Source: Haloferax mucosum ATCC BAA-1512 (lineage in GTDB: Archaea > Halobacteriota > Halobacteria > Halobacteriales > Haloferacaceae). From it: 64,000 nucleotides of DNA. Positions 25,795 through 34,825 of the stretch are shown piece by piece. The notes under the pieces are model-generated. The model was not told where the DNA came from and ran no database searches. It saw only the letters and a list, made by a program, of their open reading frames with translations. A program made the position numbers and the translations under genes. The stretch lies in NCBI RefSeq assembly GCF_000337815.1, contig NZ_AOLN01000018.1, positions 434,001-498,000 on the forward strand, in the 5' to 3' direction. Every line of letters begins with the position of its first letter. Within the stretch, counting starts at the first letter, position 1.

Positions 25795-26597
25795 GCGACG
25801 TCGAAGACCTGTTCGCCATCGCGGCGCGCGAACTCCGGACGGTCGTCCGAACGCCCGCCGTCGTCGCGCTCGCGGTCGTCTTTGGTCTCACCGTCGTCGC
25901 CGTCGCGGCCGCGGGAACCGGCGCTCGCGGCGGGTATGTCCCGCTCGTTCTCGACCTCGTGCCGTTTGTCGAGGCGCTCGTGCCGCTTCTCGCGTTCGCG
26001 CTCTGTTATCGGGCCGTCCTTTCGGACCGACAAACCGGCGAGTTGGACGTGCTCCGGACGTTCGACGTGTCTCGTCTCTCGTACGTCGGCGGCGTCTACC
26101 TCGGGCGGAGCATCGCGCTCGTCGTGGTCGTCTTCGGTTCGCTTCTCGTCGCGGCCGCGACCGTGCCGGTGTTGTCACCGGCGAAACCGACGTTTCTCGC
26201 GCTGAACGCGGCCGCCGATTCGCCCGTCGCGTTCGTCCGCTTTGCCGTGCTCGCGGTGGTGTTCGCGCTCGCGGTTGCCGCCGTCGCGCTCGCCGTCTCT
26301 GCCGCGGCGCGGACCGCCCGGCAGGCTATCGCGCTCGCCGTCGGCTTACTCGTCGCCTTCGTCGTCGGGGTCGATGCCACGGCAGTTGCCGGTCTCGCTT
26401 CGGGTACGTTCGGCATCGACGCGGTGCCGCTGGTGCTCGCGCTCAGCCCGAACGGGGCGTTTCGCTCGCTCGTCTTCGGCGTCGCCGTCGAGACTGGGAG
26501 CCAAAGGCCGCCGCTTGCGGCGCTCGTCGGACTCGTCGGGTGGGTCGCCGCGGCGCTCGTCGTCGCGGTACTGACTGCGTGGAAACCGGTCGAATAG
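25791..26597 (+). CDS. ABC transporter permease, NosY-like
   Basis: A 268-residue membrane protein with about six TM helices, the size and layout of ABC-2/NosY permeases: a soluble start (MSDVEDLFAIAARELRTVVRTPAVVAL), LPFVEALVPLLAFALCYRAVLSDRQTGELDVLRTFDVSRLSYVGGVYLG including the coupling helix, and later helices ending AALVVAVLTAWKPVE. Its ATG overlaps the ATPase stop by four bases. It is the last gene of the NosD-like operon and is followed 24 bases later by a convergent oxidoreductase. The transported or extruded substrate is not known. Confidence 0.88.
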   Translation: MSDVEDLFAIAARELRTVVRTPAVVALAVVFGLTVVAVAAAGTGARGGYVPLVLDLVPFVEALVPLLAFALCYRAVLSDRQTGELDVLRTFDVSRLSYVGGVYLGRSIALVVVVFGSLLVAAATVPVLSPAKPTFLALNAAADSPVAFVRFAVLAVVFALAVAAVALAVSAAARTARQAIALAVGLLVAFVVGVDATAVAGLASGTFGIDAVPLVLALSPNGAFRSLVFGVAVETGSQRPPLAALVGLVGWVAAALVVAVLTAWKPVE

Positions 26598-26621
26598 ACT
26601 GCGACGAAACGCAGGGTCGGG

Positions 26622-27266
26622 TCAGCCGAAGTTCTCGACTTTCGCCGCGTCAGCGTCGCCGTCGGCGGTCTCGATGGCGTCGGTGGCGGCTTCGACGAAT
26701 CCCGCGAAGCCGTAGACGAACACCTGCTCTCCCTCGACACCAGTCAGTGCATCGGCGACTGCATCTGCGAGGGCCGCGTCGTCGTCGGTGACGACCACAC
26801 TCGCGCCACCGTCGCGGAGCGCGTCGAGTCGGTCTTCGTGCGCGGGCGCGTCGTCGAGATAGACGACCGCGGCGTCGTTGTCGTCGGCGACGGCCGCTTC
26901 TGCGATGCCGACCGCCGGGCCGATTCCGGGACCGCCAGCGAGGACGACCACGCGGGCGTCGCCATCGTAGTAGCTGTCTCCGAACGGGCCGGAGAGGTCG
27001 ATGGTGTCACCGTCGGCCAACGATTCGAGATGCTGGCTGAACGGGCCGGCCTCGTCGGGGTCGATGCCGACGGTTACCTCGAAGGTGTCGCCGACGCCGG
27101 GCGACGACAGCGTGTAGAAGCGAGCGTACGATTCGCCGTCCACTTCGGCGGCGAGTTTTACGAACTGTCCCGGCTCGGCTTCGAAGCCAGTCGGCGTCTC
27201 GAACTCGATAGCGACCGTTCCGGGGCCGACACTGCGGGCCGCAGAGACGGTGACGGTTGCGTCCAT
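26622..27266 (-). CDS. FAD/NAD-binding oxidoreductase of the ferredoxin reductase type
   Basis: A 214-residue flavoprotein. The FAD domain (1-95) has ARFYTLSSPG, the R-x-Y-T/S-L-S flavin-binding motif, with EPGQFVKL before it. The NAD(P) domain has VVLAGGPGIGPAVGIAEAA and the C-terminal VFVYGFAGFVEAATDAIE. It lacks a 2Fe-2S domain. It probably moves electrons between ferredoxin or another carrier and NAD(P)H. Its gene is divergent from korAB, so a link with ferredoxin reduced by KorAB is attractive but inferred. Confidence 0.85.
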   Translation of the reverse strand: MDATVTVSAARSVGPGTVAIEFETPTGFEAEPGQFVKLAAEVDGESYARFYTLSSPGVGDTFEVTVGIDPDEAGPFSQHLESLADGDTIDLSGPFGDSYYDGDARVVVLAGGPGIGPAVGIAEAAVADDNDAAVVYLDDAPAHEDRLDALRDGGASVVVTDDDAALADAVADALTGVEGEQVFVYGFAGFVEAATDAIETADGDADAAKVENFG

Positions 27267-27550
27267 GTGTGGCGGTTCGTCGTAGGCTCACAAGGGCCTT
27301 GCCTTCCCGGATGCCGTGGCCGGTGCGACCGCGACTCGAAACCGGATGTGATTGCCGCGAGCGGCCGAATTCGGAAACAATTGGACATTTGTCCACCACA
27401 TTCGAAAACAGTGACTAATCGAATCGAATGAGTCGGTGAAAAATACACTCTCGCGGCTTGTATGCCGAGGTTTCGTTTATGACCGACAGCGGAGTTTTAC
27501 ACAAATTTTCAGAAGGCTTTTGACCCGCCTATGGGTAGATTTCACTCAGC
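27267..27550. promoter_or_regulatory. Divergent promoter region of the flavin reductase and korAB
   Basis: This 284-base intergenic region holds a perfect 14-base inverted repeat, TGGACA-TT-TGTCCA, at 27382-27395, and a 10-base palindrome CCGAATTCGG at 27367-27376. A TATA-like TTTATG at about 27476-27481, preceded by a CGAGGTTTCG that suits a BRE, would start the korA mRNA roughly 45 bases before its ATG. The inverted repeats lie nearly midway and could serve both directions. No ORF in this gap is convincing. Confidence 0.45.
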
Positions 27551-29311
27551 ATGCCTGCGGACTTCAACTGGGCCATCGGCGGCGAGGCTGGCGATGGCAT
27601 CGACTCCACGGGGAAGATTTTCGCTCAGGCGCTCTCCCGGGCTGGACGGCACGTGTTCACTTCCAAGGATTTCGCTTCGCGGATCCGCGGTGGCTACACT
27701 GCTTACAAAGTTCGGACGGCAATCGACCCCGTACAGAGCGTCGTCGATAGACTCGACGTCCTCATCGCACTCACACCACGAACCATCGAGGAGAATCTCG
27801 ACGAACTCCACGACGGTTCCGTCATCATCTACGACGGCGACCGCTCGACGATGGCAGACGTGGAGATTCCCGACGGGATGGTCGGGCTTGACGTTCCGCT
27901 TCAGGCGCTCGCCGAGGAAGCCGGTGGCGCAATCATGCGCAACGTCGTCGCACTCGGCGCGGCGTGTGCCGTCACCGACTTCCCCATCGAGAGCCTCGAC
28001 AGCGCGCTCCAGAAGCGCTTCGGCGGGAAGGGCGAGGCAATCGTCGAGAACAACAAGGAAGCCGCCCGCGCGGGACGCGACTACGTTCACGAAGAGTACG
28101 ACCACGAGTTCGAGTACGAACTCGAAACGACCGACGAAGATTACGTGCTTCTCAACGGCGACGAGGCCATCGGCATGGGCGCAATCGCCGCCGGTTGTCG
28201 GTTCTACGCCGGCTATCCAATCACGCCGGCCACGAACGTCATGGAGTACCTTACCGGGCGAATCGAACGCTACGGTGGACACGTCGTGCAGGCAGAAGAC
28301 GAACTCGCCGCCATCAACCTCGCACTCGGTGCCGCACGCGCCGGCGCGCGCTCGATGACGGCGACCTCCGGTCCGGGTATCGACCTCATGGCGGAGACGT
28401 TCGGTCTCGTCGCCACCTCCGAGACGCCGCTCGTCATCGTTGACGTGATGCGCTCGGGTCCCTCGACAGGGATGCCGACAAAACAAGAACAGGGTGACCT
28501 GAACATGATGCTTCAGGGCGGCCACGGCGAGATTCCGCGCTTCGTCGTCGCGCCGACGACCATCTCCGAGTGCTTCTGGAAGACGGTGGAGGCGTTCAAC
28601 CTCGCCGAGAAATACCAGCTTCCGGTCTACGTCGCCGCCGACCTCGCAATGGCGGTCACAGAACAGACCTTCTCGCCCGACGCGTTCGACATGGACGCCG
28701 TCGAAATCGACCGCGGCAAGGTCGTTGACGACGACACCATCGACGAATGGCTCGACGAGAAGGATCGCTTCCAGCCCCACGCGCTCACCGACGACGGAAT
28801 CAGTCCGCGGGCGTTCCCCGGCACGGAACGGGGCGCACACATGTCTACCGGTCTCGAACACGACGAACTCGGTCGCCGGACCGAAGACACCTCGATGCGT
28901 GTCGAACAGGTCGAAAAGCGTGACCGGAAGGTCGAGACGGCGGAGGAAACCGAAGACTTCGAGCCGCGCGAGTTCGGCAACTCCGACTCCGATGTACTTG
29001 TCGTCTCGTGGGGGTCCAACGAGGGTGCCCTCGTCGAAGCGATGGACTTCCTCGAAGCGGACGGCATCGACATCCGCTTCCTCTCGGTCCCGTATATGTT
29101 CCCGCGCCCGGACCTCACCGAGGATATCGAGGCGGCGGACGAAGTTATCGTGGTCGAGTGTAACGCCACCGGACAGTTCGCAAACGTCGTCGAGCACGAC
29201 ACATTGACCCGTGTCAAGCGCATCAACAAATACGACGGCGTCCGCTTCAAGGCGGACGAACTCGCAGACGAAATCAAAGCCACCCTCGACACAGAGGAGG
29301 TTTCAGCATGA
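27551..29311 (+). CDS. korA: 2-oxoacid:ferredoxin oxidoreductase, alpha (fused gamma-alpha) subunit
   Basis: A 586-residue subunit. Residues 1-185 are the gamma domain (WAIGGEAGDGIDSTGKIFAQALSRAGRHVFTSKDFASRIRGGYTAYKVR). From about 195 the alpha domain follows, with LLNGDEAIGMGAIAAGCRFYAGYPITPATNVMEYL, including the YPITPA thiamine-domain motif, and a C-terminal domain with VLVVSWGSNEGALVEA. With KorB it oxidises 2-oxoglutarate, or other 2-oxoacids, to the acyl-CoA and reduces ferredoxin; haloarchaea use such enzymes in place of dehydrogenase complexes. The substrate is assigned by analogy. The stop overlaps the korB start (ATGA), so the two are coupled. Confidence 0.94.
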   Translation: MPADFNWAIGGEAGDGIDSTGKIFAQALSRAGRHVFTSKDFASRIRGGYTAYKVRTAIDPVQSVVDRLDVLIALTPRTIEENLDELHDGSVIIYDGDRSTMADVEIPDGMVGLDVPLQALAEEAGGAIMRNVVALGAACAVTDFPIESLDSALQKRFGGKGEAIVENNKEAARAGRDYVHEEYDHEFEYELETTDEDYVLLNGDEAIGMGAIAAGCRFYAGYPITPATNVMEYLTGRIERYGGHVVQAEDELAAINLALGAARAGARSMTATSGPGIDLMAETFGLVATSETPLVIVDVMRSGPSTGMPTKQEQGDLNMMLQGGHGEIPRFVVAPTTISECFWKTVEAFNLAEKYQLPVYVAADLAMAVTEQTFSPDAFDMDAVEIDRGKVVDDDTIDEWLDEKDRFQPHALTDDGISPRAFPGTERGAHMSTGLEHDELGRRTEDTSMRVEQVEKRDRKVETAEETEDFEPREFGNSDSDVLVVSWGSNEGALVEAMDFLEADGIDIRFLSVPYMFPRPDLTEDIEAADEVIVVECNATGQFANVVEHDTLTRVKRINKYDGVRFKADELADEIKATLDTEEVSA

Positions 29312-30171
29312 GCTCAGACGTCCGCTTCACCGACTTCAAATCAGACAAGCAACCGACCTGGTGTCCCGGCTGTGGGGACTTCGGGACGATGAACGGTATT
29401 ATGAAAGCACTCGCCAACTCCGGCAACGACCCGGACAACACGTTCCTCGTCGCCGGTATCGGCTGTTCCGGCAAAATCGGGACGTACATGCACTCGTACG
29501 CCATCCACGGCGTCCACGGGCGCTCGCTCCCCGTCGCCGCCGGTGCCAAACTGGCGAACCCCAACCTGACCGTCGTCGCCGCTGGTGGCGACGGTGACGG
29601 GTACTCCATCGGTGCGGGTCACTTCATCCACGCCGTTCGCCGCAACGTCGATATGGCCTACGTCGTCATGGACAACCGCATCTACGGGCTGACGAAGGGA
29701 CAGGCGTCCCCGACCTCGCGCGAGGACTTCGAGACCTCGACGACGCCAGAAGGGCCGAAACAGCCCCCGGTCAACCCGCTCGCGCTCTCGCTGGCCGCCG
29801 GTGGGACGTTCATCGCGCAGTCCTTTGCGACCGACCACAAGCGCCACGCCGAAATCGTTCAAGAAGCTATCGAGCACGACGGCTTCGGCTTCGTGAACGT
29901 GTTCAGCCCGTGTGTGACGTTCAACGACGTGGACACCTACGACTACTTCCGCGACAACCTCGTTGACCTCGCAGACACGGACCACGACCCGACCGACTAC
30001 GACGACGCCAAAGACAAGATTCTCGACTCCTCGAAGGAGTACGAGGGCGTCATCTACAAAGACGAGGATTCGGTCTCCTACGAGCAGAAGTTCGGCGTCA
30101 CGGAGAACATGTCCGACATCCCGTCGGGCGCGCCCGACGACGCGATGGACCTCGTCCGCGAGTTCTACTGA
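29308..30171 (+). CDS. korB: 2-oxoacid:ferredoxin oxidoreductase, beta subunit
   Basis: A 287-residue subunit carrying the thiamine diphosphate site and cluster-associated cysteines: CPGCGDFGTMNGIMKAL with Cys19 and Cys22, CSGKIGTYMHSYAIHGVHGRSLPVAAGAKLANPNLTV, and the TPP/Mg motif GDGDGYSIGAGHFIHAVRRNVDMAYVVMDNRIYGLTKGQASPTS. The start overlaps korA by four bases. Its last seven bases overlap the end of the convergent lipoprotein gene. Partner to KorA. Confidence 0.95.
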   Translation: MSSDVRFTDFKSDKQPTWCPGCGDFGTMNGIMKALANSGNDPDNTFLVAGIGCSGKIGTYMHSYAIHGVHGRSLPVAAGAKLANPNLTVVAAGGDGDGYSIGAGHFIHAVRRNVDMAYVVMDNRIYGLTKGQASPTSREDFETSTTPEGPKQPPVNPLALSLAAGGTFIAQSFATDHKRHAEIVQEAIEHDGFGFVNVFSPCVTFNDVDTYDYFRDNLVDLADTDHDPTDYDDAKDKILDSSKEYEGVIYKDEDSVSYEQKFGVTENMSDIPSGAPDDAMDLVREFY

Positions 30172-30896
30172 ACCGCGTTCGACTCGTTCGCACCGACCGT
30201 TTTTTCGACCGTTCCCGGATGTTCGACAGCCGCCGCGAGCGCCGCGACCGCGTCTGTTTCGTCCATCCCGGCCCCGTGAACCGCGATGACGACGACGATA
30301 TCGCTCTCGTGTTCGACGGTTGCGACGTGGATTCGAACGTCAGCGGTGCCGCCGTCGGAGGCGAGAGGCTCACCATCGACAGTCATCTCACCTGGTTCGA
30401 CTTCGACCGTTCCGGCGTAGGTGACGAGTTCCGTCTCCGCGCCGAGCATCGTCACGTTTCGAGCGCCGACCTCGCGGACACCGTTGACCTCCGAGACGTT
30501 ACCGAGAGCTTGTGCGTCCGCGAGAAGGTCGAGCCCGGTTCTGACGAGTTCGCGGTTCCCCACGTTCGAAAGCGGGTTCACCGACTGTCCCGCGACGGTT
30601 GCGTCAGGCGACGAAACAACGGCGAGCGCCGAGATGTCGCCGTCTGCGGTCGTCTTCGAGTACCCCGACACCCACGTTTCGACGCCGACCGTCCGGGTGG
30701 CAGGGCCGACGCCGACCTCGTAGGAAAGCGGGATGACGGTGCTGTTGCCGTAGACGTAGCCGTGTGACTCGTAGGCTGTCGGCGGGATAGTAGCCGGGTC
30801 GGCGGAGAACGTCGTTCCCCCGCCGAGACAGCCAGCGAAGACGACGACGAGTACGACCGCGAGAGTCGGTGAGAGCGTCGAACGAACAGAGCGCAT
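30165..30896 (-). CDS. Predicted lipoprotein, DUF6517-like
   Basis: A 243-residue exported protein. The signal peptide MRSVRSTLSPTLAVVLVVVFAGC ends in a lipobox (FAGC) with Cys23 as the lipidation site, followed by a GGG linker. The rest is beta-rich, with PPTAYESHGYVYGNSTVIPLSYEVGVGPATRTVGVETWVSGYSK typical of a haloarchaeal lipoprotein family I recall as DUF6517. Anchored outside the cell; role unknown. The gene converges on and overlaps korB by seven bases. Confidence 0.8.
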   Translation of the reverse strand: MRSVRSTLSPTLAVVLVVVFAGCLGGGTTFSADPATIPPTAYESHGYVYGNSTVIPLSYEVGVGPATRTVGVETWVSGYSKTTADGDISALAVVSSPDATVAGQSVNPLSNVGNRELVRTGLDLLADAQALGNVSEVNGVREVGARNVTMLGAETELVTYAGTVEVEPGEMTVDGEPLASDGGTADVRIHVATVEHESDIVVVIAVHGAGMDETDAVAALAAAVEHPGTVEKTVGANESNAVQ

Positions 30897-31011
30897 GACG
30901 TCTCTAGAGGCGCGCTACGAACATGTAGTCTCGCTAGTCGCGGTAGTCGTGGACAGTCCGGCTTGGAAGAGTTGTGGACCTTGGAATCGGAGTCCGAAAC
31001 GATAACAGACG

Positions 31012-31209
31012 TTACTCGACCGTCTCGATGTGGAGTCGGTACCGAGTCCCGCAGTCGAGACACCGGGCATCGTCGGACTCGATGAGTTCGGTGACAAGTA
31101 CCTCTCCGAACTCGCAGTGTGGACACTCGTAGACGAGCGAGTCACCCGCGATGCGGTGTGCGAATGCGTTCGTGTTCTCTTCTGTCAACGGCTCCGAGGC
31201 AGACGACAT
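31012..31209 (-). CDS. Small zinc-ribbon-like protein
   Basis: A 65-residue protein with two Cys pairs: ECPHCEFGEVLVTEL and ARCLDCGTRYRLHIE, a classical CxxC-x(~20)-CxxC zinc ribbon. The N-terminal 25 residues are unstructured-looking (MSSASEPLTEENTNAFAHRIAGDS). It likely binds one Zn and contacts nucleic acid or protein. The start at ATG 31209 is favoured by an A/T-rich promoter (CATATCTATATTGG on its strand, about 31217-31230). It is divergent from the aldo/keto reductase gene. Confidence 0.75.
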   Translation of the reverse strand: MSSASEPLTEENTNAFAHRIAGDSLVYECPHCEFGEVLVTELIESDDARCLDCGTRYRLHIETVE

Positions 31210-31335
31210 TCATGACCACCAATATAGATATGCTACCACATGTCATATAAATATGTACCCCTGACCGGCGCGTCAAAGCCGGAAAATCCCTACCCTTCCG
31301 GAACGGCTTTTCAACTCGCGGCCGTCGCATTCCCT

Positions 31336-32166
31336 ATGACAGAGCACCTACCCTCGGCAGACGACGTGCCAGTGACGAACGGGATGCCGATGCTCGGCCT
31401 CGGAACGTGGGAGAACACGGACCCCGACGAGTGTACGAACGCCGTGAAGACGGCGCTGGAGATGGGATACCGACACATCGACACCGCCCAAATCTACGGG
31501 AACGAAGCCGAGGTCGGTGAGGGAATCGCCGCCGCCGACGTTGACCGCGACGATATCTTCCTCGCCACCAAGGTCTGGATCGACGAACTCTCTCACGACG
31601 ACGTTATCGAGAGCACACGGGAGAGTCTCGACAAACTCGGCGTCGAGTACGTAGACCTGCTGTACGTCCACTGGCCGGCCGGCGAGTACGACGCCGAAGC
31701 GACGCTCAGCGCCTTCGACGAACTCGTCGAAGACGGCCTGACGAAGCGCGTCGGCGTCTCGAACTTCGAGCCCGAACAACTCCGCGAAGCGGTCGAACTG
31801 TCCGAATCGGGGATTTTTGCCAACCAAGTCGAGCTTCACCCGCTCCTCCAGCAGGACGAACTGCGCGACGTCTGTGCCGACGAAGGCGTCGAAATCGTCG
31901 CGTACTCGCCGCTCGCCCGGGGAACGGTGTTCGATGTGGACGTGCTCTCCGACATCGCCGAGAAACACGACGTGAGCGAGGCGCAAGTCTCCCTCGCGTG
32001 GCTTCGTGAAAACGGTGTGACGGCGATTCCGAAGGCGACGAGCGAGGGCCACATCCGGGACAACTGGGAGTCGCTCGAACTGACACTCGACGACGAAGAC
32101 ATCGCGGCCATCGACGCTATCGAAACGACCGACCGGCGTGTTGACCCCGGCTTCGCGCCATGGTAA
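31336..32166 (+). CDS. Aldo/keto reductase
   Basis: A 276-residue NAD(P)H-dependent reductase with a TIM-barrel fold. The catalytic tetrad is complete when numbered from ATG 31336: Asp49 and Tyr54 in RHIDTAQIYGNE, Lys79 in FLATKVW and His112 in LLYVHWP. The cofactor-binding end has AIPKATSEGHIRDNWESLELTLDDEDIAAI. It reduces aldehydes or ketones; the substrate is unknown, with 2,5-diketogluconate reductase-type enzymes the closest in pattern. The frame extends upstream to 31240, but the family start is at 31336. Confidence 0.93.
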   Translation: MTEHLPSADDVPVTNGMPMLGLGTWENTDPDECTNAVKTALEMGYRHIDTAQIYGNEAEVGEGIAAADVDRDDIFLATKVWIDELSHDDVIESTRESLDKLGVEYVDLLYVHWPAGEYDAEATLSAFDELVEDGLTKRVGVSNFEPEQLREAVELSESGIFANQVELHPLLQQDELRDVCADEGVEIVAYSPLARGTVFDVDVLSDIAEKHDVSEAQVSLAWLRENGVTAIPKATSEGHIRDNWESLELTLDDEDIAAIDAIETTDRRVDPGFAPW

Positions 32167-32319
32167 CGACGCAGTAGCAACCGAGCACCTCGAAGAGACG
32201 ATTCAACGCGCCTCTTTTATTCGCTTTTTGCGCGTTCTTGTGCGGCATCCGTCGTTCCGTCCGCCGTATCCTGGTTTGAAGTCGCAACCGATTTGTCGAT
32301 TCGGTCCCGACAGAAGAAC

Positions 32320-32511
32320 ATGGAGTTCGACCTGACCAAGACAGTCGCGTTGCTCGTCGCGCTCGTCGCCCTCGGAACCGCGGGACTCATCGGCGGCAGG
32401 ATGATGAGAACGAATATCGTCTTGATGATGGTGACGCCGTCGATGCTCGTCTTCGGAGCCATCTGTCTCGCACTCGGCGTCAAACACGGTGAATACCGAG
32501 CCGCAAACTAA
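32320..32511 (+). CDS. Small two-helix membrane protein, DUF7333-like
   Basis: A 63-residue protein: MEFDLTKTVALLVALVALGTAGLIGG forms a first TM helix, then the basic turn RMMRTNIV, then VLMMVTPSMLVFGAICLALGV as a second helix, and a short polar tail. The GGRMMRTN-x-VLMMV-PS-x-FG-x-x-LA-GVKHGE pattern is conserved in small haloarchaeal proteins (DUF7333, from memory). No function is known. It converges on the DUF373 gene. Confidence 0.75.
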   Translation: MEFDLTKTVALLVALVALGTAGLIGGRMMRTNIVLMMVTPSMLVFGAICLALGVKHGEYRAAN

Positions 32512-32552
32512 GCGTCTCGCGCTCTCACGGCGTCTCGGAAACGTCCAGCGAC

Positions 32553-33686
32553 CTAACTCTCGTTTTGCCGCCGGCTCTCGACGACATCTTCGAGCGTCTC
32601 GTCCGAAACGGTCGCCGAGATGCGCGCCCCGACGAGGCTGATAACGATGCCCGCGAAGATGAACATCGCCAGCCGTTGTGTCGGGGAGAGCCGAACCCAG
32701 CCGAGGAGTTCGAGTTGCGACAGTTCGCCCTGCCGTTCGAGCAGGAACCCGGCGACCCCGCGGACGACAAGCCCGATAGCGATGACGCCGAACGGGAGAT
32801 TCATGTACGACGTCGAGATGCGTTCGCTACCGATGAGTTCGTCGAGGAGGCGACCCGCGCTAGCGGTGAGCGCCGAAAGCGCCAGCCACGGAACGCTGTG
32901 ATAGACGAACAGAAGCGACGGGACGAACAACTCGTCGCCGCCGATGCTCGGTGTCTGCACTTCGAGCGCACCGATAAACAGGCCGACGATGGCGAGACCC
33001 GCCGCCACCGCGTACGTGACGACGGAGACCTGCCCGGAGTAAAGCGAGTCGCGGACCTGTTCGGGAACGTCTGAGAGGAACTCGTCGATGGCCAGTCCTT
33101 TGTAGAGGAGGACCGCTCCGAGAAGGGCCGCAACTCCCGCCATCGCCACCGCGGGTTCGAACTGAACAAGCAACAGCGGGACGAGAAGCAAGCCAACGCC
33201 GACGGGAACGAGCACCGTCGAGCGGAGTTCCTCGTCGGCGAGAAACTGCTTGAGGAGGTAGTACGTCGATTCGATGTCGTGGGCCTGCCGGACGACCACG
33301 CGGTCAACCGCGTCCACGCGCAGTCGGCTCTCGATGACGGGCACGAGTCGCTCGTCTTCCGCACTGTCGGTGACGACGACCGCGGACTCGACATCGTATA
33401 ACTCGACCAGCTCGTCCAGTTGCCGCGCGACGGCTCTGTCCGCGCCGACGGTGGTTTCGCTCGCTCCCGAGATAACGGCGACTTCGGCGTCCTCGCGCTC
33501 GTCTCGGAGTTCGCGGGTGACGCGCAAGGCTTCGAGCAGGCAGTTGACGCTCGAATCCTCCGGGTCAGCGAGTCCAACGTCGGTGACGAGCGACCGAACC
33601 GCCTCCCAGCCGACCACGGGCGTCGAGAGTCCCGACTTGCGGCCGATGTCGTTCGCTCGATCGACACAGAGGACGAGCGTGGTCAC
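32553..33686 (-). CDS. DUF373 family membrane protein
   Basis: A 377-residue archaeal protein. It starts (GTG at 33686) with MTTLVLCVDRANDIGRKSGLSTPVVGWEAVRSLV, the signature of DUF373, and has an alpha/beta domain of about 130 residues with D-rich loops, then about six TM helices from residue 160 on. The N-terminal domain resembles nucleotide or phosphate-binding folds, and the acid-rich VDRAND loop could hold a metal. Function is undescribed in the family as far as I know. It lies just downstream of sppA on the same strand, 43 bases away. Confidence 0.88.
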   Translation of the reverse strand: MTTLVLCVDRANDIGRKSGLSTPVVGWEAVRSLVTDVGLADPEDSSVNCLLEALRVTRELRDEREDAEVAVISGASETTVGADRAVARQLDELVELYDVESAVVVTDSAEDERLVPVIESRLRVDAVDRVVVRQAHDIESTYYLLKQFLADEELRSTVLVPVGVGLLLVPLLLVQFEPAVAMAGVAALLGAVLLYKGLAIDEFLSDVPEQVRDSLYSGQVSVVTYAVAAGLAIVGLFIGALEVQTPSIGGDELFVPSLLFVYHSVPWLALSALTASAGRLLDELIGSERISTSYMNLPFGVIAIGLVVRGVAGFLLERQGELSQLELLGWVRLSPTQRLAMFIFAGIVISLVGARISATVSDETLEDVVESRRQNES

Positions 33687-33729
33687 GTGGAAGACGAATG
33701 CGGCCGCGGGCTAAAAAGCCTCCCAGTCA

Positions 33730-34731
33730 TCAGAACCGAAACGTGAAGCCGTCGTCCACATCGACCGCCGACGCGAGTCCCGCACCGAACGAGTACGCGG
33801 CGGTTTCGACGCCGCCGCGGAGCCGGTCAGCGAGTCCGACCTCGGGCGTGAACTCCTCGACGGACACTTCGTCGCGGTCGAGGAGGTCGGCGAGCCTGGA
33901 TTCGACGTCGTCGCGGGTGCCGAGCGAATCGACCAAGCCGAGTTCGTGGGCCTCGTCGCCGAGATAGATGCGGGCTTCTGTGTCGCGTATCGCCCCCGGG
34001 TCCATGTCTCGGCCCTCGGCAACGCGTTCGACGAAGTCGTCGTAGTAGTCGTCGATGAGTCCCTGAAGGTACTCGCGTTCGTCTTCTGTCGGCTCTTTGA
34101 GGGCGTTTCCGGCGTCCTTGTACTTCCCCGCGGCGAACCGCTCGTACGACACGCCGAGTTTGTCCGCGAGTTCGGATGCGTTGACGGACGACCCGATGAC
34201 GCCGATAGAGCCGACGACGCTTGCGTCGTGAGACCACAGTTCGTCGCATCCGCTGGCAATCCAGTATCCGCCGGAGGCGCACACGTCAGTCGCGTAGGCG
34301 ACGGTCGGCCCGTCGAACGCCGCGGCCGCTCTCCGAATGTCGTCGCTCGGAAGCACCTCGCCACCCGGCGTGTTGAGTTTGAGCAAGAGCGCCTCGGCGT
34401 GTTCGTCGTCCGCCGCGCTATCTATCTGCTCGACGATATCGTCCGCTGGCATGCCGCTTCCGCGACCCGGAAGCGGTCCTCTGCCCCCGTCGCGCGAAAT
34501 CGGCCCTTCGACGGCGACTTCGGCCACGTCGTAGCTCGGGAACGCAGACGAGGCGATTTGCCCCCCGATACGGAGTCCGACGAGGACGGTCCCGATGACG
34601 AGAAGGATACCGAGGAGTTCGACGAGCGACCGCGGCGTGGCATAAAAAAGCGCCCAGCCGACGAGCGCGGCCACGACGGCGGCCACGAGAACGATAGCGA
34701 GTTGTAAGAGACGCGTCAGTCGGTCGTTCAC
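33730..34731 (-). CDS. sppA: Signal peptide peptidase SppA, S49 family
   Basis: A 333-residue membrane-bound serine peptidase. Two TM helices at residues 8-30 and 38-58 anchor it; the catalytic domain outside has LLLKLNTPGGEVLPSDDI, then ATDVCASGGYWIASGCDELW with Ser153 as likely nucleophile, and FAAGKYKDAGNALKEPTEDER with Lys205 as likely base. It degrades signal peptides and membrane-protein fragments. The start is GTG at 34731; a strong TATA (ATTTTTATAC on the minus strand, 34769-34778) sits about 40 bases upstream. Confidence 0.92.
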   Translation of the reverse strand: MNDRLTRLLQLAIVLVAAVVAALVGWALFYATPRSLVELLGILLVIGTVLVGLRIGGQIASSAFPSYDVAEVAVEGPISRDGGRGPLPGRGSGMPADDIVEQIDSAADDEHAEALLLKLNTPGGEVLPSDDIRRAAAAFDGPTVAYATDVCASGGYWIASGCDELWSHDASVVGSIGVIGSSVNASELADKLGVSYERFAAGKYKDAGNALKEPTEDEREYLQGLIDDYYDDFVERVAEGRDMDPGAIRDTEARIYLGDEAHELGLVDSLGTRDDVESRLADLLDRDEVSVEEFTPEVGLADRLRGGVETAAYSFGAGLASAVDVDDGFTFRF

Positions 34732-34825
34732 AGTGAATCACCCATGGCAGTCGCTCAGGGCGCAACCAGTATAAAAATGGGACGTCGCGTGACGCGACTG
34801 AAAGAGAGAAAGAAAGGTGCCGGGC

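Noticed and set aside
27542-29197. 551-codon minus-strand ORF opposite korA
   Set aside because: korA shows clear gamma and alpha domain motifs and couples to korB; the antisense product has no domains.
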